Positions 59,901-64,000 of a stretch of 64,000 bases of DNA are shown piece by piece. The position numbers and the translations under genes are program-made. Origin of the DNA: Synergistaceae bacterium (GTDB lineage Bacteria > Synergistota > Synergistia > Synergistales > Aminobacteriaceae); contig JAFTBT010000073.1 in assembly GCA_017455085.1 (NCBI GenBank), forward strand, positions 1 to 64,000, written 5' to 3'. Below the pieces are notes generated by a model. It had not been told where the DNA came from. It saw only the letters and a program-made list of their open reading frames with translations, and searched no databases. Every line of letters starts with the position of its first letter. Positions within the stretch are counted from its first letter, which is position 1.

Positions 59901-60871
59901 CTAAGCCCAATGCGGATATTAACGTCAAAGCTACAGTGCCGGCACTTAAGGTGATGGACAAGATTGACGTGAAGAATATATCCCTTCCTGTGGTGTACAG
60001 GCCTTCGGTGAACAAGGTGGAGCTGAAGAATGCGACTGCTAAGCTCAGTGACGGGGACATAAAAACCGGATTCGAGTACGACATGAATAAATCTACGTGG
60101 AAGGGCAACGTGAAGGTGATGCATCTGGATTTCGGGACGCTGGCGAATAAATTCCTGCCTGAGGGTGAACTTGTGGGCAGCGTTGACGCAGAAATCAACA
60201 TGAACGGGCGGCAGGGAGTTATGCCTACGAGCTACGCGGACGGGAAATTTACGACAGGTGCGGGATATTTCCACAAGATGAAGATGCTGGATAGTATTAC
60301 CCCAACGAAAAGAATCAGCTTCGAGAAGATCAACGGCACATTTTTCTGGAACGGGTCTGATGTTTTCCTGAATCCTGGAACTGGGGCAAGAGCCGGGTAT
60401 GATGAGCCGCTGTACAGGTACGTCATGGTGAACGGGTCTCTGGGAGTGCCGGGAAAAGGGTTGAAGCTGCTGTGTGACGGAAGGTTTGACCTGAAGATTC
60501 TGGACCAGCTATTGGGCGCGATGAAGGGAGTGTTTCAGTACATGACGGGGAGTCTTGGCCGGGATGTGCTGAAGGATGCTGCGGGCAGGGTGTTGGGCAT
60601 AAAGCGCAAGGACTTTCAGAACGTTTCATTCACGCTTGCGAACTCGTGGAATAACCTGCATATGCAGAACCTGAAGATCACGAAGCCTATAGAGGACTTT
60701 TTGCCGATAGACATTCTGAACAGGGATCAGGAAGCACAGAAGGATGATACACAGTTCAAGCTGCAGCTGAAGATTCCGACTGGGAAGGGCTACAAGAGCG
60801 CGGAGGAAGACAGTACAGGAGACCAGCTCAAGGAACAGCTAATAGATAACCTGTTCAACTACGGACTGTAA
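56909..60871 (+). CDS. AsmA/TamB-like envelope protein 2
   Basis: 1320 residues starting at GTG 56909 (or GTG 56921). An N-terminal membrane segment (about 10-30) precedes the AsmA-like opening LALDAITLKPSG and about 1200 residues of regular beta repeats; three internal blocks are nearly duplicated (PRVIPELKDVKGVYNLYAQG, PRYIKALKDLAGTYDLKATA and the surrounding AKNVAYADYAVGNVNVPVDF type strands). The C-terminal region (LLPIDILNRDQEAQKD-like end) is AsmA-clan. Like protein 1 it should form a hydrophobic groove spanning the periplasm for lipid transport or outer-membrane assembly. It is monocistronic. Its Gln-rich tail is absent, unlike protein 1. Confidence 0.85.
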   Translation: MNFIVRVIGSIIKYFIYLCIVLIAVSAALFWFDTGSWLVRPLAQRAGNYFLAPMTLNIDSVNGSVRHGYTLSGLTLSSGDKALLTLDYASVSPDWDLVLAGMNGLPFIKALDVHGISSDLDNVMQIVNHFASTEDTTLEDEAPSDSDSDSPLRINPFSLAIGDVKFGTPYANLALDAITLKPSGNFALNAEIISRDKTLPLKADARLNFEPLEILSSDLRIGRKGTGKFVGSLFPVKANLFLTALSLEDFMQFAPDMGGVKASGRIDAKLSALTEGENLTASGVVSMPRAEVMDIPLNFRLPFSWDGVSVFAVNDAALHTKAASLKLTAQTDINNLAVKAKGEALNISLNEIGRMFAPEVGLKGEGGNVKFDIDSVLTGDVLGKTTANIHANIPEITAAGAQILKGLSGQVKLDPGHAPRISMNGEIFKGKLFARGEAQQDSQGNIKPSAIISVVNLDIPTVIRTFPAAAKSVKKPAGKITARAVIADNLDVNGKITSDKLSANGVTLTNIIADLAYSYSKGTANLEGLTVNLGKGKVYASGSANLHTERFSFRTDAENIEPRVIPELKDVKGVYNLYAQGSGKYTDTSTIKTEAELTAKNVAYADYAVGNVNVPVDFANNILRITDGVITLPRGSVNLNGNVNLNTNMFTFGAEAHNVEPRYIKALKDLAGTYDLKATASGNFTNMNTIKAAADLKARNVGYAGMNIGDVDLPVVFTGNLLNIPGAKATLPGGSMNLKGSVNIKNTANPYIDVTASTQGINLAEVMQKFDLQNQQMPVSGKVWGSVSVKGPLNKAGVNAVIRAVDVKAGESVDIPSAALDVAGNTQVITVRNLEGTFNGAMFKADGNMKINQKNIMNSNVNMQAKFGRLNLKKILTQFTGSAPVTGVIRGDVALVGTLARPALDVKLNAPVIQGSTEIHDIAVKLRAPAENHYTVNAKARINDFRPEADVDLKNDGGIWSYAVKTKPLDIDKAVQTQKPEMAGMAKGMLTVSVNGNTKPNADINVKATVPALKVMDKIDVKNISLPVVYRPSVNKVELKNATAKLSDGDIKTGFEYDMNKSTWKGNVKVMHLDFGTLANKFLPEGELVGSVDAEINMNGRQGVMPTSYADGKFTTGAGYFHKMKMLDSITPTKRISFEKINGTFFWNGSDVFLNPGTGARAGYDEPLYRYVMVNGSLGVPGKGLKLLCDGRFDLKILDQLLGAMKGVFQYMTGSLGRDVLKDAAGRVLGIKRKDFQNVSFTLANSWNNLHMQNLKITKPIEDFLPIDILNRDQEAQKDDTQFKLQLKIPTGKGYKSAEEDSTGDQLKEQLIDNLFNYGL

Positions 60872-60885
60872 CCGCAAAAAAATAT

Positions 60886-60906
60886 CCCCTCACATTTTCG
60901 GAGGGG
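60886..60906. terminator. bidirectional terminator between AsmA/TamB-like gene 2 and ychF
   Basis: CCCCTC pairs with GAGGGG around a 9-base loop. The minus-strand side is followed by ATATTTTTTT (strong, for ychF), the plus-strand side by a weaker GGTTTCTGTTT. Confidence 0.85.
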
Positions 60907-60927
60907 GGTTTCTGTTTACGGCAATAT

Positions 60928-62025
60928 CTACACGTTGAAGCGGATTTCTATCATGTCGCCGTCCTTCACAATGTATTCTTTTCCCTCAAGCCGCAAGACT
61001 CCTTTATCCCTGCACGCCGCTATTGATGCATTGTTCGCGATAAAGTCATCATACGCCACAACCTGCGCCCTGATGAATCCCCTCGCCAAGTCGCTGTGAA
61101 TAGTCCCTGCTGCGTCCACTGCGGTGCTTCCCTGCCGGAGAGTCCACGCCCTCACTTCATCGCTGCCTGACGTGAAAAATGAGATCAGCCCCAAAAGTTT
61201 ATACGCCTCATGAATCAGCCTGTCCCTTCCCGGCTCAGTGATTGCCAAGTCCTTCATGAACTCCGCTCTGTCTTCGGGGTCTAGCTGCTCTAGCTCCATC
61301 TCTGTCGCTCCGTAAACGCGTACACTCTTCAGACCTTTGGCCTGCATCTCCGCCTCAAGGCCAGCAAGCTCCGAAACGTCTCCGGTCTGTGTGTCGTCCA
61401 GATTCAGAACCACCAGCTCAGGCTTCAGCGTCAGGAACGCAAAACCCGACAACATACGTTTTTGTTCGTCAGTGAGTGGAAATTCACGCAAGGGCTTCTC
61501 CTCCAGCAGATGAGCCTCTAGTTCCTTCAGGAGGTCAAGTTCCGCGCTCTCTTGTGGAGTCAGTTTCTTCTTGGCCTTCTTCTCGTCAAGACGTGCTAGC
61601 CTGTTGCTGATTACCCCCAAATCACGATATATCAGCTCTGCTTCTACGATGTGCCAGTCACGTAACGGGTCAATACTATTTTCCGGATGTGGCACTGACG
61701 AGTTCGCAAACACCCTCACCACATGCAGCAACGCTTCTGATTCCGACACGAACGACAGAAACGAGTTCCCCAGTCCTGCGCCTTTGCCTGCGTCACGAGA
61801 GAGTCCGGCCAAGTCCACAAACTCCACATCAGCGGGCTTCTCACTCTTTGGCTTGAATATCTCCACCAGCTTGTCGAACCTAGCATCAGGCACATTCACC
61901 AGCGCACGATTCGGCTCTGTTTTTCCGGATGCATATGGCTTCACTTCTGCTCCTGCTCTGGTTATTACGTTGAAGACCGTTGATTTTCCGGACAACGGCA
62001 ACCCTACAATTCCACACTTTAGCAT
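60928..62025 (-). CDS. ychF: Obg-family nucleotide-binding protein YchF
   Basis: A 365-residue YchF/OLA1 protein: GIVGLPLSGKSTVFNVIT (P-loop), DLAGLSRDAGKGAGLGNSFL, a coiled-coil insertion (about 130-175) and a C-terminal TGS domain. In this family the usual GTP-specificity motif is altered and ATP is preferred; here it reads VLNLDD. It binds ribosomes and is linked to stress adaptation. It lies 7 bases after the L,D-transpeptidase gene and ends at a strong terminator. Confidence 0.96.
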   Translation of the reverse strand: MLKCGIVGLPLSGKSTVFNVITRAGAEVKPYASGKTEPNRALVNVPDARFDKLVEIFKPKSEKPADVEFVDLAGLSRDAGKGAGLGNSFLSFVSESEALLHVVRVFANSSVPHPENSIDPLRDWHIVEAELIYRDLGVISNRLARLDEKKAKKKLTPQESAELDLLKELEAHLLEEKPLREFPLTDEQKRMLSGFAFLTLKPELVVLNLDDTQTGDVSELAGLEAEMQAKGLKSVRVYGATEMELEQLDPEDRAEFMKDLAITEPGRDRLIHEAYKLLGLISFFTSGSDEVRAWTLRQGSTAVDAAGTIHSDLARGFIRAQVVAYDDFIANNASIAACRDKGVLRLEGKEYIVKDGDMIEIRFNV

Positions 62026-62032
62026 TTTTCTA

Positions 62033-62962
62033 TCAATTCTCCCTTATCACTACAGGCATATTCTTATACGCAAAAGTCTTCAGCTCGGCTATGTCCTCGT
62101 TGCTGAGCCTGATACACCCTTCTGTTGCCATAGTTCCCCGCGAATCCGGGTCATGTGTTCCGTGAATCCCGATACCCTTCCAGCCCTTAGCATCCAGCCT
62201 CAAGAACCACGGGCCATATGCTCCCTTGATTTTGCCTTTGCCGTCCCCGAAGTCATGAGTCCACTTTGAGGCATTCTCGATAGATACGATCTTGAAATTT
62301 CCGACCGGAGTCCTGTTGTCGCCGACTCGCTTCTTGTCGCCGGGATTCCTGCCCACAGCGATCGGGTAGCTCTTCACAAATTCGTTGCCCTTGTAGAGCG
62401 TCAATGTGTATGCTGATTTGCTGACACGTATATTGTACTTGCCGTTATTGTCAGGTCTTGGGGCAACGGGCGGCTCGTTCCAAATCGGCGGGGCATCCTG
62501 AAAGTCTTCCTGCTGTTTTTCCCTATGGACAGTAATAATTCTGTCGGTGTCAGGATTCTTTTCTGATGGCAACTGCAAACTTGAGGCATTAGTCTTTCGA
62601 GTCGTCAGTGGAATGATTATGCTTTGGCCTGTCCGCTGAACTGGAGGAGGTGAAGATTCTTCTGGGGCATCGTGAAGTGCCGCAGCAACAACGGGCAGAT
62701 TCTCCGGCTCAGGCAGTGAGGCAGTGATGACTTGCGGATGAGTGGGAGCTGTGAGAGTCTTTGGTTCTGCTTCCACTAGTCTGGGGTTCTGGAACGCAGC
62801 ATATACTACTCCGCACAGCACTACCCCAGCAGTGCAGAATATCCCCCGCAAAACCGGATGGAGTCGTTTCTTGACGGCCCATCTTCCGCGACCTTTGTCG
62901 ATCCATACAGTTCTGAGCGTGAACAAATCCTTGACGAAATCGCGCAAGCTGTCATTATTCAT
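62033..62962 (-). CDS. L,D-transpeptidase (YkuD domain)
   Basis: 309 residues: a cytoplasmic start, one membrane segment (about 38-56), a Pro/Glu-rich linker to about 170, then a YkuD domain with GIGIHGTHDP and the catalytic EGCIRLSNEDI. It forms 3-3 cross-links in peptidoglycan or attaches lipoproteins to the wall. The anchor rather than a cleaved signal peptide keeps it at the inner membrane facing the periplasm. The 26 residues before the membrane segment are rather long and basic. Confidence 0.92.
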   Translation of the reverse strand: MNNDSLRDFVKDLFTLRTVWIDKGRGRWAVKKRLHPVLRGIFCTAGVVLCGVVYAAFQNPRLVEAEPKTLTAPTHPQVITASLPEPENLPVVAAALHDAPEESSPPPVQRTGQSIIIPLTTRKTNASSLQLPSEKNPDTDRIITVHREKQQEDFQDAPPIWNEPPVAPRPDNNGKYNIRVSKSAYTLTLYKGNEFVKSYPIAVGRNPGDKKRVGDNRTPVGNFKIVSIENASKWTHDFGDGKGKIKGAYGPWFLRLDAKGWKGIGIHGTHDPDSRGTMATEGCIRLSNEDIAELKTFAYKNMPVVIREN

Positions 62963-63040
62963 AATTGTAGATTCTCTCCTTTGTTGGGAATGCCTGAATA
63001 TTAGCGCAGTCGTGGCAAAAAGTCAGCATTAATTTTTGTG

Positions 63041-63112
63041 TTAGGCTACACGAGCAAATCACTGTGTGTGTTGAGCCTCACGAGCAATCACTGTGTGTAT
63101 TCAGCCTCACTC
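63041..63112. repeat. 30-bp degenerate repeats between antiporter and L,D-transpeptidase genes
   Basis: Two clear copies (63044-63074, 63075-63103) of GCCTCACGAGCAATCACTGT plus GTGTATTCA and a partial third. Non-coding, resembling the small degenerate repeats at 241-346 and 23704-23784. Confidence 0.7.
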
Positions 63113-63125
63113 ACAAAAACATACC

Positions 63126-64000
63126 TCACTCACTACGTACAGCCTTACGCGCAAGCTGTGCCTCAACCACAGAAAGTTTCGCCCTGTCTCCGAACAACAA
63201 TAACGTATCATTCTCCTCCAGCACCGTCCACCCTTTAGGGATCAAGTACTTTTCTCCGCGATTGATCAGCAGAATCGTAACTCCATCAGGGAATCTCAAG
63301 TCCTTCACCTGCCGACCTATCACTTCAGCATCCGGAAGCAAATCCACTTCGCTGGTAATGTCCGTCCCAGATCCCGGAGTTATGTCGAAATTCAACATCC
63401 ACGACTTCGCCTCACGAACCGCCGCATCCAGTTTCAGCAGCTTGGCCGCAAATGCAAGTGTCTTCCCCTGAATCATCACAGACGTCAACACCACAAAAAA
63501 TATCAGGTTGAACATGTACGTAGCGTACGGGTGCCCTTCAGTCAACGGGTATGTAGCAAGAATTATCGGCACTGCTCCCCTGAGTCCCGTCCAGCTTATG
63601 AAGAGTTTTTCCCTCCAGTTGAAGCGGCTGAAGATAGTCCCCGCAAAAATCGCTATCGGCCTCGCTATGAACATCAGGCAGAACGACACAAACAGTCCCG
63701 TCCCGATTATGGTGAGGTCAATAATTTCGTGAGGAGTCACCAGCAATCCCAGCACCAGAAACATCACTATCTGCATCAGCCACGCAAAACCCTCGTGGAA
63801 TCTCTGGAGACTGTACTTGTACAGGAAATTCCCTCCGCCCATCACGATACCGCACACGTATACGGCCAAGTACCCGTTGCCATAAACTGACTCAGTCAGG
63901 CCGAAAGTAGCCATCACGATCGCGATACCCCACACCGGATAAAGTGCCTCGTTCGTGACTCTAAGCCGCTGTATCGCCCAGCACGCAGCCCTCCCCATCA
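63126..64000 (-). CDS. cation:proton antiporter, C-terminal part (NhaP2/CvrA type, cut by the window)
   Basis: The last 290 residues of a CPA1-type K+ or Na+/H+ antiporter. Six or more membrane segments lie at the start, with the conserved WTGLRGAVPIILATY of the transport core near residue 136, then a cytoplasmic TrkA_C-type regulatory domain (EVIGRQVKDLRFPDGVTILL and onward) with a CorC/HlyC-like end. An ATG at 63998 is internal to a membrane segment region, so the true start lies outside the window. It exports K+ or Na+ against protons for pH and volume control. Confidence 0.88.
   Translation of the reverse strand, partial: MGRAACWAIQRLRVTNEALYPVWGIAIVMATFGLTESVYGNGYLAVYVCGIVMGGGNFLYKYSLQRFHEGFAWLMQIVMFLVLGLLVTPHEIIDLTIIGTGLFVSFCLMFIARPIAIFAGTIFSRFNWREKLFISWTGLRGAVPIILATYPLTEGHPYATYMFNLIFFVVLTSVMIQGKTLAFAAKLLKLDAAVREAKSWMLNFDITPGSGTDITSEVDLLPDAEVIGRQVKDLRFPDGVTILLINRGEKYLIPKGWTVLEENDTLLLFGDRAKLSVVEAQLARKAVRSE

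Noticed and set aside
58949..60274. A 441-codon minus-strand frame opposite AsmA/TamB-like gene 2
   Set aside because: Antisense shadow with His/Arg/Cys-rich composition and no start signals.

Overview
The window looks like chromosomal DNA of an anaerobic, diderm, amino-acid-fermenting bacterium, most likely a gut or rumen member of Synergistota (inference). Two very large AsmA/TamB-like proteins, an RND pump, a site-2 protease and an L,D-transpeptidase point to a two-membrane envelope. The order rbgA-rnhB-(FliK-like)-(FlhB-like)-yraN and the pair topA-trmFO are arrangements shared with Bacillota and Synergistota. The iscR-nifS-iscU cluster, the L-cysteine desulfidase and a sodium/dicarboxylate-type symporter fit anaerobic amino-acid metabolism. 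GTG and TTG starts are common. Several likely promoters carry an extended -10 (TGnTATAAT-like) with no clear -35. No tRNA, rRNA, CRISPR array, prophage or intact insertion sequence was found.

Layout. 1-5.1 kb: a prpF-matC-type organic-acid operon with a divergent LysR gene, then a Gfo/Idh/MocA oxidoreductase. 5.1-6.2 kb: a small cysteine-motif gene broken by two single-base frameshifts, then a 40-residue hydrophobic peptide with a very strong ribosome binding site, RNA hairpins and an opposing promoter, which is a candidate type I toxin-antitoxin locus. 6.2-12.7 kb: secA, a Sec-exported protein of unknown function, argS and an FtsB-like gene. 12.8-17.1 kb: an RND efflux permease and adaptor. 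17.1-18.0 kb: a SAM methyltransferase whose 5' end is out of frame exactly at four copies of a 7-bp repeat, so it is probably phase-variable and OFF here. 18.1-21.7 kb: symporter, Rpn-family nuclease, cysteine desulfidase. 21.9-24.3 kb: iscR-nifS-iscU. 24.3-25.7 kb: a decayed locus with remnants of a LysR gene and an aconitase. 25.7-28.2 kb: an exported ankyrin protein and a membrane-anchored trypsin-like protease with a J-like N-terminus.

28.3-33.2 kb: an iron-type ABC importer with a two-domain fused permease. 33.4-37.9 kb: site-2 protease and AsmA/TamB-like protein 1. 38.0-40.3 kb: C69 dipeptidase and a membrane-anchored thermonuclease. 40.4-49.9 kb: a long housekeeping operon (zinc metallopeptidase, rsmB, ankyrin protein, PASTA protein, rpe, RodZ-like, lepB, rbgA, rnhB, FliK-like, FlhB-like, yraN). 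49.9-56.4 kb on the minus strand: topA, trmFO, cbiH and two orphan solute-binding proteins. 56.9-60.9 kb: AsmA/TamB-like protein 2. 60.9-64.0 kb on the minus strand: a cation:proton antiporter cut by the window edge, an L,D-transpeptidase and ychF.

The main biological interest lies in repeat-driven variability (heptamer repeat in the methyltransferase, 39-bp repeats in topA, 58-bp repeats in rbgA, a 59-bp duplication at an ABC ATPase stop codon), the candidate toxin-antitoxin locus, the decayed aconitase locus, and the protease/ankyrin and permease architectures. Family assignments come from reading the sequence and from recall of family motifs; no search was run.
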